This document shows positions 24,501 to 38,427 of a stretch of DNA of 64,000 nt, piece by piece. The position numbers were made by a program, and so were the translations under genes. The first letter of the stretch is position 1. The number at the start of each line of letters is the position of its first letter. The notes beneath the pieces were generated by a model. That model saw only the letters and a list, made by a program, of their open reading frames with translations, was not told where the DNA came from and did not search any database. The stretch covers positions 186,001-250,000 of the forward strand of contig VWPU01013573.1 of NCBI GenBank assembly GCA_013398955.1, read 5' to 3'. This DNA comes from Callaeas wilsoni (Eukaryota > Chordata > Aves > Passeriformes > Callaeidae).

Positions 24501-27500
24501 TCAATCTGAACTTCCGTGGCCCAGATCAGTTATTTTCTTTCATCATGCACCAGCTCCGATGTGGGGAAAATAAAAAGGGAAATTCCATGGTGAATTAAGA
24601 ATAAAAATAATGGCAAAGACTAGTGAATTTTATATGAACCAGCCATGTCAGTGGAATCTTCAGTCATCAGTAGGTGCTTCAGATACAGTAAGAGCAATTA
24701 AGCATTTGGCCTTTCATTCCCATCTTCCACATCAGGGTGTTCAGGAATTTTCTCTTGCCCATAAAATGATTTCCTGACTTAAGTGAAATTCTGAACTGAA
24801 TGTATCTGTAAAGTAAGAGGAGTTCTCAGTTCCAATTTATCATTGTTAAAGTGGATTAAAGGATTTTTTATTAGTAACACTTAGAGCTCACTTGTTCGTG
24901 CACTTGGAGACTTCTACCAGAGGAAACCTTCCCCAGCAGACAGCCAGGCCAAATCAAAAGCTGAAAATGAGCGTGTGATGAGCACATTACACAGGCTGAT
25001 GAGGACCGTGATGAGCAGGGAATTAGTGAGGAAGCCTTTGAGAAAAGACCCAGCGCTGGTGGAAACCGTGAACACGGCACTCGTCCTTTTCTGAGTCACT
25101 GCTGAACGGAAAGCTTAAGCCCCCTGCGGGACACCACGCTACTGCAAGTGATGTCTCCTGAATGAGGTATATAAGCCTCTCTCTCAGCATTAACCCTCTT
25201 AGCAGGCCTTAGTATTTTAAACAGTATAAGCAGACAGCACTGGAAATTGTGTGAGGTAACAGTGTAAGTAGAAGTTTAACAAACCCTAAATCAAAATTGT
25301 TGACAATATATGCCCAAATTTGCTTTAGTGGTGCTAATAAAATGATGCCTGGTAAATGACTGGATGTATCACATTCAGAAGTAGCTCTCCACGTGTAGAA
25401 GAGGAAAGCCATCTTGATCACAAAAAGGGACTTGATGTGTTTGCTTACCTCACCCAATAGGCAAATACTGTATTAATTTTAGGTGATTTGAATCAACATT
25501 ATCAAAATGCTCTCTTAATATAATGACAGTAAAATAAACCAAAAATTGTATTTTGTTATATTGCCAGCTCCTCTGACAGAGGAGCTATGTTCATGCTGAC
25601 TTGTCCATCTGCTGAGACTCTTGACCCTATTCCTGAAATTTAAAATGGGATTGATGTTATAATAAGATATTTAAATACAAGTGAATTCAAGTTGTTTAAG
25701 TGTGCAAGTGCCTATATCACATCTATGGAAACCTAGTTAGCACAGTAAAGAACCAAGAGTGATTCAACAGGACAACCAGAGGAGCCCAGTGCAGCTGTTA
25801 CCACACTGGGCCCTGGTGACCTCTGACATGTTCTGGGACAGCCAAGTTCCCCCAAATAGTCAGAACCTATGGGAGAGCTCTGTTCTCCCAGTACCAAGCA
25901 ACCACGTAAGATGTAGTAACACATCTAGGATCTACATGGCCCTAGCTGCCTGTGCTTAAATGACTGAGTGACATGCTCACTTTCTCAATTTAAGTAAGGG
26001 AAGGAAACTTACTTAACAGACCTGATTGCTGGTTAGGGCTCTTATAACCAAGACTTCAGTTTTGAATAGAAATGGTTGATCTTTCTCATTTACTAACCAC
26101 ATAATAACAATCTCAGATGCTATCATTGTCTTTTCCTTATTACAGTGTCTTTTTTTACATATTCTGTTTTCCATTTAAGATTTTTAGTAAAAGTCTCTTC
26201 ATCTGTTTTTGGGACACAAATTCAAGATTCAAAGGAGCTTCCTTGAACTCTCCCGGTCCTCAGTTCATGGCTGATAGACAACTACCAACCCAGCCACACA
26301 CTTTCTTCCCTCCAGACTTGAAATATTAATTTCAGTGTCTTTGCATAGGTCCGGACTACGGAATTATAAGCAAGATCCACTCTGGATAATTATAAATTAT
26401 ATCCTTAAAACCATCTATCTTATTTCACTTGGAGGAAATATGGGTACCCCTTTTTTGGGGGTACCTAAGTGGTCCCACTCCACTCCAGGGCTGGCCATCT
26501 CTTTATGTTGGTTTGTCTCTCGGCTTCTCTCTCCCCCTTTTGCAATTTAAAGATACACTAGAGATGAAGCAGGCAATGGGCAATACAGTATTGTCATAAG
26601 ATCACCCCAAGACACTCCTAACCCAGTGAGAAGTTACATTAAACACCCAATGTTCTCAGTGCATTTGAATGGGTAGAAATCAGACAATGTTACCAACTCA
26701 GTAAATGCAAAAGGACTTCACATTTTTTACATAGGTCCCTCCTCTTATTAAAACATATTTTGGTATTTAGAATTTGTCTTCTAAATATGTGAACACATTA
26801 TTTCTAGACAGTTCTATAGATCTTCAGTACATAAACAGCCCTTCTCTACTTTCTTTACAACACAAAAAGAAGACTCAAGTCACAGGAAATACCAAATCTT
26901 ACTGAAATACTGAATCTACCACCTCAACATCTACAAATTTGGACAAAAATACATGACAAAATAATTTCCTGGCTTTAGCAAAATTCCTGATTGAGTTTAC
27001 CCTTAAAGCCAAGAGGTATTCTCAGCAGCACTTTCTCTCCCTGCAAGTGAATTAAGGCAGCCCTTACTGATAACACCGAGATTCACTGCACAAGGTTTGC
27101 CTATATGGCAGTTTTGAGAGAAAGAGAAAAAATAAAGGAAGTAAAGTAATGATGGCTTATCCAAAGGCATAAGGGCACTTCCAACAAAGGGCTGTGTAAC
27201 TCATTTAAGTTCTCAAAGAAGAAATTCTTATTGGATGTTGGGTTTTCACAGTTAAGCTCTTCTTGGAATGTACTGAATTTCTGCTCATGACCAGATTTGA
27301 CTGTCCTTGAATAGCTGATCCTTAGACAAGATGTAGAATTTGCTTGTACTGTTCCAGCAAGTAAAATACAATGAAGAGCTTGTTATTCTGGAGCTGAAAG
27401 AATATGAGCCCCTGTTCTTGAGACAGTTCTACAAATTAAAGAGAGATTAATGTATTTCTTTGGAGTGCGATGGTTCTTTACATACAGATGATTAAATATC

Positions 27501-28862
27501 TGCATCTGTCTAAACTTGAAATCACTTGAGTGATTCCTGCTAGAGGTACCTGCTATCCATCTAGCAAAAGTTCTTCTGAAATGCTCCTAAAAAGTGCTTC
27601 TCTATTTGGACGATCAATATGGCTTCCAAATCAGAGCGCTAACCATCCTACAGAAGAACAAACAAAACCCTCTAAGAAAAGGATTGCTCTTAAGATGGCA
27701 CAGTATGGCCATGATCGGAGAATATCTAGTAGAAAAGCATCTTAACATGGCAAATTCAGCCATCTAGCAAATCCTCACCTGTAACAAAGTTCACGCAGCA
27801 TGCTGGAAAAGGCAAGGAGCAGAATTTTGTATTTCCTAGGTCACAGGCAATGGGAATCTACTACCACTGCTCCTCCGTTTTCCACAGGAAGGTAGTGTTT
27901 TGTGCAAAATGATCCTTGTTTTAAAGGATCCACAGCTTGGGGATACAAGGAATGTTTCCCTCTTCCTTCACATGGAAAAGGTCACACAGAGGAGTTGGGT
28001 TTTATATTGGATTTGGATACTCTGTAAATCAGTCAGACTGAACAGGAGTGTCAGCCCACATCGCTCTTAAGACTTCTTCTATTTTAGCCTAATTTGTCTT
28101 TTTTGTACCATCTTCCTCATCCTCACCCAAATACTTCAATGTGCAGACTGATGAGCAAAACACACTTTGTCTCCCTCTGAAACATCAGAGGAATCATAAA
28201 TAAAAACCATAGTGTTCTCTTTAGTCCTACATTCTTGTCTTTTTATTTATTTTGTGTAATGCCAATGAGCAAAACTGTGCAAAAAATAACATACAAAGTC
28301 TTGAGGCGAACCCTCCATTCTGTTGTAAGTATTGCACAGTCATATGGTGCAAACTTGACTAAGCTCTTGGCACCTTCTCTAGGCAAATCCTTCTGACTTA
28401 AACAGTCCCGGTCAAGTATTTCTCTTGAACCTACTGACTTTTTTGCAGCCCAGAGATTTTTCCAGTACTGCAGTAAGTACATAAAACACTTAATGCTGTA
28501 ATTTTCTGAATTTAATAGAACAAAACTTCAGGCCACTTTTATTTGCACATCTAGATGGTGGAAGTTTTGTCTATGAGTAATCACTTCTGCAAGCTTATCT
28601 ACCCCCTTCCTCATGATGATTTCACTCCCTGATGATACTTTCCAGAATATCTAGCCTGGGAACCTAATGCAGTAATTTGTAAATATTAAGGTAGAAATAC
28701 ACACAAATATCTTTTAACCCTCACTTGGTACAACTAGAAATCTGTATACACATGTAACATTAACCAGACTGAGTGGAAGAAGTTTAACGAGTCCTCCTGT
28801 GCAGAATGAACTTAATGACATAAGTTTCATGTCCTCAGAAGATTCGAGGTGCTATGCAATCC
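21591..28862. other. Intron sequence, no gene recognised
   Basis: Mostly AT-rich and free of clear interspersed repeats. The part 22790-23000 is TAAT-rich. Two short perfect hairpins (25566-25586 and 26443-26465) are noted among the findings. Open frames do not exceed about 115 codons and are unfamiliar. Confidence 0.5.
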
Positions 28863-28904
28863 ATTATTATTATTATTATTATTACTATTATTATTATTAC
28901 TATG
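28863..28904. repeat. (ATT)n trinucleotide repeat, interrupted
   Basis: About fourteen ATT-like units with two ACT interruptions. Confidence 0.92.
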
Positions 28905-29884
28905 ATTGTATTACTGACCACGGCTCAAAGCTCGCCTCGCTGTGAGATAGTGGAGCTTATTATTCTCAATCTCACGGCACGGTAGGGTAAGAAAAGTCAC
29001 TATTTGGAAATGTTTGCATTTCACAAATCTGTTTAGATTTTTTAAATTTAACATAGGACAGAATAATTCTCATTCTGAATGCAATGACACAGAAATGATT
29101 CTTCTTCTTTCAGGATTTAGACACTGCTCCATGGAGGACTGCTGATTAGAAAAAAAAAAAGCATTTCCACTTTCTTGTAAGGAAACCAAAATCCATTTGC
29201 AATTTAATAAATCTGCTTCTCTGGAGATCTCCAGAGGTCACAGAATTGCCCATTTTGGAAACATTTAGCTATATACATGAATGCACAGTCTGGCTCTGGG
29301 TGGACCTAGCTTGTTGAGTTTGGACTGAGCGTGAAGTTCCCATTCCCTGCTGACACTGTAGTAGCTTGCCTTGAGGTGATTTTATGACAATACTATATTC
29401 CCCATTGCCTGCTTGATCTCTAGTGTACCTTTAAATTGAAAAGAGGGAGAGGGAAGATGAGGGAACTTGACTGTCCACCTTTTAAGTCATGATATCAACA
29501 GAAGTGGAATGTGCAGAAGTTCACATGCTGCTGTTAAGAAGAAATCTTAGTGGGAAATTTTGGGAAAAGCCAAACTTGTGGAGCAAATTGAATGCTCAGG
29601 AAAGGTAGCTTAAGTGGCTCCAGGCACAGGAGGACAGAGTGAAAGGGAACTGGTATGTTTCCCATTGTACCCAAGGGGATGGATGCAGACAAGCGCACCC
29701 AAATATGTGTCAAGAGTTGAACAAGACAGAGAACCAACGGAAGACAAGGTCAGAGAAACCAGATATTAAACATGAGTTCTGAAAGGAGAATGGCAACTCT
29801 GCAAGAGTTTTGGACAATTAAGAACTTTTAGAACATCCAAATGCAATGCCAGCTAACCGCAAGGGATTTTTGGAACAGTATGAA

Positions 29885-29929
29885 GGATGGATGGATGGAT
29901 GGATGGATGGATGGATGGATGGATGGATA
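29885..29929. repeat. (GGAT)n tetranucleotide repeat
   Basis: Eleven uninterrupted GGAT units, likely to vary in length between individuals. They give a repeated GWMD peptide in one frame, without meaning as a protein. Confidence 0.95.
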
Positions 29930-30909
29930 GGCAGCCTGCCTGGAAATTTGGTCTGTATTTATAAAAAGTTGCCACTTATGTATTCTGTGCCAAAAGAGAG
30001 CCTAGATTTTGGTTATCATCCAGCCTCTGAGAAATTTCACAATTTGCGAATATAGTGTTGTGTGGACGGGAGAGAAAATAGTAATTCAACAGAACACTGC
30101 CGCCTCTCAGACTTATGTTGAATGTATTTGATGGCCACTGTCATGGACAAAACTATATTTGGTAAGAAACCACATTCTAAGCAAACCATATCATAAGACT
30201 GTACGGAGTGGGAAGGAATTCAAGACAACTTCAAATGTATCACTGTCTAATTAAATAGGTAGATCTGTAAATGATGACATAATATCATGCAACAGTAAAA
30301 TCAAAGTTTTTCAGCTCTGTATTTTCAACAGATAAACTACAGTTGCAAATCTGACATTTATTTAAAAAACAGAGGTACGAAAAATAGCAGCATGGAGAAG
30401 ACGACTTTTAAAAGCCATTTCAGGGAGTTTTGACTCACTTTAGCAATGCCCCAATTTTTAAAAATGATAATCCATGTAAAATATTGGTGGTGCTGAGGAG
30501 ATCCTCCTCCAGTTGAAGCATGGAAATCTCAAGTCAGTGACATACTGAGAGATGTCAATCAAAAGAGAATTCAATCACCTTTTTAATGCTGTATGTTTAG
30601 CAAGACAATGTTCTAGGACGATTACAAGTCCTCTTTGACTCTTCAGTGCAGTAAATCTCTGTCTGTCATGACCTGACCGACAGTGAAATTAAAAGGACAG
30701 GAATTACGGAAAATACCCTGCTTGGACCACAGAAAGGTGAAATGTATTTCATTCTCACTCAAGTGATGGCTTAGATACCCTCGTCAACTTCTCAGTCCTG
30801 TTCAGATTATTTTAATGAAAGAAGACGGTAACTGATCGTGATAAAAATTTGATTTTAGAGGACCTGTTTTCTTTAAGTTCATTACTGTGCATGAGCAAGC
30901 TAAAACACG
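29930..30909. other. Intron sequence, nothing recognised
   Basis: Ordinary mixed sequence between the GGAT repeat and a CR1 copy. No gene or repeat seen. Confidence 0.5.
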
Positions 30910-31526
30910 AGCCAGCAGTGTGCACTTGCAGCTAAGAAGGCCAGTGGTATTCTGGGCTGCATTAGGCCAAGTACTGCCACGAGATCACAGGAGGTAGCCC
31001 TGCCCCTCTACTCAGCACTGGTGAGGCATCACTTCAAGGGGCATGTCCAGTTCTGGGCTCCTCAATACAAGAGGGACATACTGGAGAGTCCAGCAAAGGA
31101 CCATGAAGATGACAAAGGGACTGGAGAACCTCTCCTAGCAGAAGAGGTTGAGACAGCTAGGGCTGTTCACTCTGGAAGAGAGAGGGCTCAGTGGGATGTC
31201 ATCAATGTATATAAATTGAAATTACATAAATGTATATAAATTGCACCTGAAGGGAGGGTGCAGAGAGGCTGGAGCCAGGCTTTATTCTGTGGTGCTTGCT
31301 GTCAGAACCAGAGGCACTGGGCCCAAACTGAAACACGGAAAGCTCCCTCTGAACATGTGGAAACATGTTTCTATTGTGGTGGTCACTGACACTTGCTCAG
31401 GGAGTTTGTGCATTCTCCATCCTTGCAGATATTCAGAAGTCATCTGGACATTGTCCTGGGCAAACAGCCCTTCTTGGACGACCTCCAGAGGTCCCTTCCA
31501 ACCTCAACAGTTCTGTGATTCTGTGA
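30910..31526 (+). mobile_element. CR1 LINE, 3' part, truncated at its 5' end
   Basis: The order of blocks follows the CR1 3' region: GCTAAGAAGGCCAGTGGTAT, CTGCCCCTCTACTCAGCACT, a GACAAAGGGACTGGAGAACC block, CAGAGGTCCCTTCCAACCTC and the tail TTCTGTGATTCTGTGA. It is diverged and contains a small internal duplication at 31206-31243, where TGTATATAAATTG occurs twice 25 bp apart. The reading frame of the reverse transcriptase is not intact. Confidence 0.92.
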
Positions 31527-34500
31527 AATCTTATGCATCACTACCAAGTTGAGCTTACAAATGACCACTACGCATCTGTACCTTATTACCATTTAGGCTG
31601 TCCCAGGAAATCACCACTGTCCTAAGGAAAACACAGTCAGAGGCATGCACAGTGCTAACACTTCTGTGCTAACCTAACTCTCCTACAAACAATTGGAGAG
31701 AATGCAGTTATTTCTAGCGTAGATTTCCTTCCCTACAACTATGTGCATACATATCCATATATATGTATATACATGTACGCAGACACACTATACAATTTCA
31801 TGTATCATTTTATATCTATAATTTTAATAATCTACCTTTCTAGACAAAAGGGAGATTTTCCTAAGGTTACACAGGCCATGTATTGTGGTGCAAAGCAGAG
31901 AACGGAAAAGAAGCTTTCTAGTGTCTTCATCACACAATGCCCTTTAACTAATGTTACTAGAATTACAAATGTTAGGTTACACAAAGAATTTTAACACTCC
32001 CCACCCCCCAGCATTCATGTTTAGAACTAGGTACACTCACAGAAATGCAGGTCAAGCCGAAATCCCTTTGAAAATTCAGCCTTTTCTGAAGAAAAAGTTG
32101 ATAGTTATTGACAAAATGTTGTACTCTGCCTTGTTACTATTCATGATTAAGGAAAGTAAATATTGTCTGAGGCCTAATGAGAATTCCAATGCAATAAAGT
32201 CAAGTGTGAAAGGTGCAATCGATAAGTGATGATGCAACAGTATTCGTTTGTAGTTTTGTTATTGTTTAGTTCATGCTATTTGCTGATGCTTGAAAATGAA
32301 GTGTTAAGAAATTAGTGCTACAAGGATTAACATTCAGATTTTATTTCTGATATTGTTATGTTTCTACAGTCATTAAACTCTGAACACTAATTAGCATCTG
32401 CTTTATTTTCCCACTAGTTAAGGACTGCAAACCAAAGAATTATAGAACAAAGATACTATGGAAACGAACATCAGTATTTTCCATGAACATCCACAAATTA
32501 AACCCCATGATGTCTATGGTTAATTTTACACTGTAGGACTAAGTACTGCAATAAAGTACTGTATTTTCCTCATTTTTTGTGTTAGAAACTATGTTTCAAA
32601 GTATATCAAGTTTATGAAGGGAGTATATTTCCAAATATGTAACAGATCTCAGAGTTCAAGCTGGAATGTTTATGTTCTACATATGTCAGAGCTATCGACC
32701 AAAGGTTCAGTTTTGGATTTACAACAATTCTTGAATATCAGGGAGCATACTGCCCTAGGAAACAGTCAAGGACTAAATCTCAGTTACTCAGTTTCTGCAA
32801 GGAAACCAATCTCTTCCAGTCCTTCATCAGACTGATTAATTCCTCTCTGTTTGGGCTCAGCTGCATTGGTAGGCACACAGACATTGGTCTCTGCCACTGT
32901 GCCATGGCAGGGGACACTGGTACCTTGTGTCAGAAATTGAAGGGATGATTTTCTCTCTTCCCTGCAGGCACATTGTACAAGTGACAATTTGTGCTGGCCA
33001 CATCATGTAGCCTGAAGATCCTGAAACTATGTTTGAATATTCTTTGCAACTCTGTATTTTCTGAAGAAGTCACGTAAAAATTTGACTATGAGAACTTCAG
33101 TGGATTTTCACTGAATACATTTACAATGAACACTTTTATGTTTCTGATATTCTGTTTTATTAATTGCTCTGGCACTTTAGCTTATCAACCAAGATTTAGG
33201 ACATGGATAGAAAACAAGGGCTGATTCTGTCCTAAAATATTTGGTTACATGTCTGTGTTAAAGTGTCATGGCTTTTGAAGTCAGCTAGGAGTATTGGCTA
33301 TATCCTATCCAAAGGGAAACTACAGGCCAAAGTAGATGCCTCCCAAAACTCCTGTTCATTGTGTATGGTAAAAGACCTCACACATTTCACAAGGCAGCTC
33401 TACAGTTCTTCATATATTGCTAAAAGCAATAATTACTTTGAAACTTTATTTATGTCTCTTGTAATGTAACAACTTTATAAATTCACTAAGTAAATTGATC
33501 ATGTAGCTAAAGCTAACTTGTGTTTAAAGAATATAACCCATCCTGACCAAGAAGATTCTCTAATCCATGCACAATTTTTCCTACAAATAGTTTCAATGGA
33601 ATTAAGTAGAAATTAGCTGTAACACTGGAGAATGACGTCTATTTTATATCATGGTTCTTGTCATCAACATGCATTTTTTGCAGAGCCATAGAAATGACTC
33701 AATCATGTGAGATCTCTTGACCTATTGCAAATAAGACGGCACACTTGCAGTGCCTTTAACTTTTGGCAACTTACTTGTTTATGTGTATTTAGAAACAGCT
33801 GAGTAAGAAACCTAGTTCTGTACGAACATAGTTTAAAATAGCCCAAACACGTACACGGCCAAAGGAAAGATAATTATGGGAAAGAAAACGTGATGTTTTA
33901 AATCAGCTCCCTAAGAAAATCTAAAAATATAAGAAACCCTATCATATTAACTAGCAAGAACTGTTCTTTCACTTAATGGATAGTTGGGTAATTATTCAAA
34001 CCTGGACAAGACTGGATTGTCAAGTGAAATAATAATTCAGAGTTCCACAGGATAATGAGACAGATCTCAAGGCCATTAGCAGTGGCCCTTATTATAATAC
34101 TGGCCAAGGTTCCCCAAGAAAGAGAGAGATTATTTAAATGAAACTTGTAGGGAACTAGTTTGAACTTGTCTACTTGAACAGCTTAGTACTGTCTCCTAGT
34201 TTCCATTCATTATTGGAGAGAAAGGTATCTATCATGTAAGACTGTGAAATCAATCAGGCTTTTGAGACTGAAATCCCTGAGGGCAGAAATTAAAACATAA
34301 AATAATTAGAAAATCAAGCCACATTGAAACTCATGGAGTTTATATTAAGAATCTTATTCTAGTGAGATTTAAAGGTCTGGTTCAGCACCCAGCTGTCTCC
34401 CCTTTCCTGATTGTTTCTCTATCATTCAAAACAAGAAAATCCAACATATATTTTCTCTGACTTCAGGTGTGTCATGAAGAAATACAGCTTTAGATGTAAG

Positions 34501-35999
34501 GGCTTTTCAGACTGGAAACAGAGGAAGGGATTACTTTATAAAATAGGTCCCGCTTATGAGACATTTGTATATGCATGCTTCATTCTGTTCTGTTTGTTTG
34601 CTTTTAACCACTGTGGGAATAACTCAATAGCTGATGGTCACAGAGAAACTCCCTAATCCCTGGAAAAACAGTTGTCTAGCCTGCAGTTTATGAGGTACAG
34701 TACGGCTAATGTGTCAGCAGTTGCCATGGATTAGAAATAGTACTTGTTTTAATATTCTCCTTATGATCCTTCTCCTAGGTACAGGAGTCTCCAAATACAG
34801 GAGCAGAGCTAGGTCTGGCACGCCTGGCATTCTCCAGTGAGGAACTCTGCTCTGCACCTTAACGAACATCTCCTGGGCTGACTGGTCTCTGGGGTGCTCG
34901 CACTATTAGGCTAGACCAGGGTTTACAGCAGGTTAAGCAAGAAGGCTGACTAAGAATTTGTAAATCAAATATTAAAGACTGATTAAATATTTTACGATCT
35001 TTTTACTTAGGCTTTGATTTGAAGTTTACCTCATCTGCTAGCCAGAGATCTGCTGAAGGTTAATTGATGGAGGAAGAGTAAATAACAGCTGATGCTGCTG
35101 GCCCTAAGTATGCAAGGCATTTAGGAGTATTCCTAACCTCAAGTGTGCCGTCACTGACGTGCTCATTTGTCTCACTAGGTTAGTGTCACTAGGGCTCAGA
35201 TATGTGATCAAATTACTGCCGTGAAAGTGGTTTAAGCTTATGTGTTTTCCCTTGTATTGTATATTTGCACATGTCTCCAGTGACACCAAGTAATCCTTTA
35301 AATTGTGTTAATTTGATCATGCATCCGAGTACTCAGTGCAGCAAATTGGGATAGGTGGCTATGGAAAGTGGAGATGATGCCTCTTAGAAGACAAATAGCT
35401 CCTATGGAAGAGAGAGACATCCAGCAGAACTCAGTCTACCAGCATTAGAGCATAAATCTCTCCCCTTTCTCCTTCTACAAAATCAATGGTTTGTAACTTA
35501 TAAACATGACCTGACAAATTGCTTTTGTGGACTGTGGGCTTTTTTCTTCTTTTTTAAAGGGAAAGAATGAACAATACTCTTATAATTGTTGGTTAATTTT
35601 TGGCTACCCAACTGGGCCGGTGTCATTTAAAGCCCATCTAGAGAGAGATCAAAGAAAAATTCAGAAGCTCATCATCCAACAAGAGCCCTCATCATATTTG
35701 GGGTTTGGAGTTGAAAACTTAAAAGCAATCTGAATATCTAGTTTTCCAAAAGTACTGCTGAGATTGTGTCTGAGCTCCTCTTCAAGGGAACTTTGGTAAG
35801 GGTTTACACATACCAAAGTACAATTTATGTAAAGAGCATGAAATGATTGGACTAATCATTTTTAATAGAGATTCCTTGTCTTTAATACAGAGCTACACAT
35901 CAGAACTTAATAGCTTGTGGCAAATAAATAATTTACACATGGATTGTGTCTGAATACAAATGCATACATAAAATATCACAGACTTAATGAAGGTGCTGT
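31527..35999. other. Intron sequence, nothing recognised
   Basis: AT-rich sequence without clear CR1 tails or tandem repeats apart from a short TATA-rich run near 31745-31775. Open frames are below 95 codons and unfamiliar. Confidence 0.5.
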
Positions 36000-36689
36000 T
36001 TTTTTACAAAATCAATTTAATTGATTTTGCTGATAGGTCTGCATTAATATTTTTGTAAGCTCCATTTTGCTTTACCTGTACATGCGGCTCAGCTGCAATT
36101 TGTAAGGGAGGAAGGGAAAACTCTGCAAATGCAATTAGAAACTCGGCACACAGAACGTTGGTAGTTTTGAAGTGTCTGGGGTAAGACACTCGGAAATAAC
36201 ACTTCACTGTGACCTGGTGGAGGGGCTCATTTACAAAGTACTCCTCAGAAAAGGTCAACCTCTCAGAACACTCATGACTATTCAGGGTGTTTTGCAGCAT
36301 TTGAGCCCAGTGAAGCTGGTAATGAAGAGTTTTCCCCTTAATGCTGAACGTGTTGGGTTGTTCAGCTGCAGTCAGCTTGAGTTGTGTTTGGCTTAGGCTC
36401 CTACCAGAGGTGGAGGAGAAGACAAGGGCTAAAGAAGGTGGTCATTGTTGTGGCAGATGCACAACTGCAGCCAGGAGAAGAGTGGTCGGATGGAAACATG
36501 GGGTGTATTTCACAGGGAGAGGCATGGGACGAAGGCTGCTTTACTCTTGGGAACACCGGCTTATCTGATGGACCTGAAAGCTGCTTTTCACTACTTTTCG
36601 CCCACAGCTCGTCGTACCTCCTGTTAACATGCTGCTTTTTGTTGTCAGTAACTCTCAAAAGCTCTGCATTTTAGAAAAGTGCGTAGGCA

Positions 36690-38227
<1,538 letters not shown>

Positions 38228-38365
38228 CTACAAGAGAGAAAGTAAAATACAGAATAAAAATGTTTTGACTGCTGGGATTAATTACAGTTCCTCATACCTA
38301 GTAGCTTGCTTGTTTGTTACAGTCCAAGAGGATATCCTAAGATCTTTAAATATCATTCATTTGAG

Positions 38366-38427
38366 GGTTGGACTACATGATCTCCAGAGGTTCCTTCCAA
38401 CTCTAACAGTTCTCTGATTCTGTGATT
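38366..38427 (+). mobile_element. CR1 LINE 3' tail
   Basis: GGTTGGACTACATGATCTCC, AGAGGTTCCTTCCAACTC and TCTGATTCTGTGATT form the last 60 bp of a CR1. It lies about 140 bp upstream of a KLHL29 acceptor, in antisense orientation to the gene. Confidence 0.92.
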
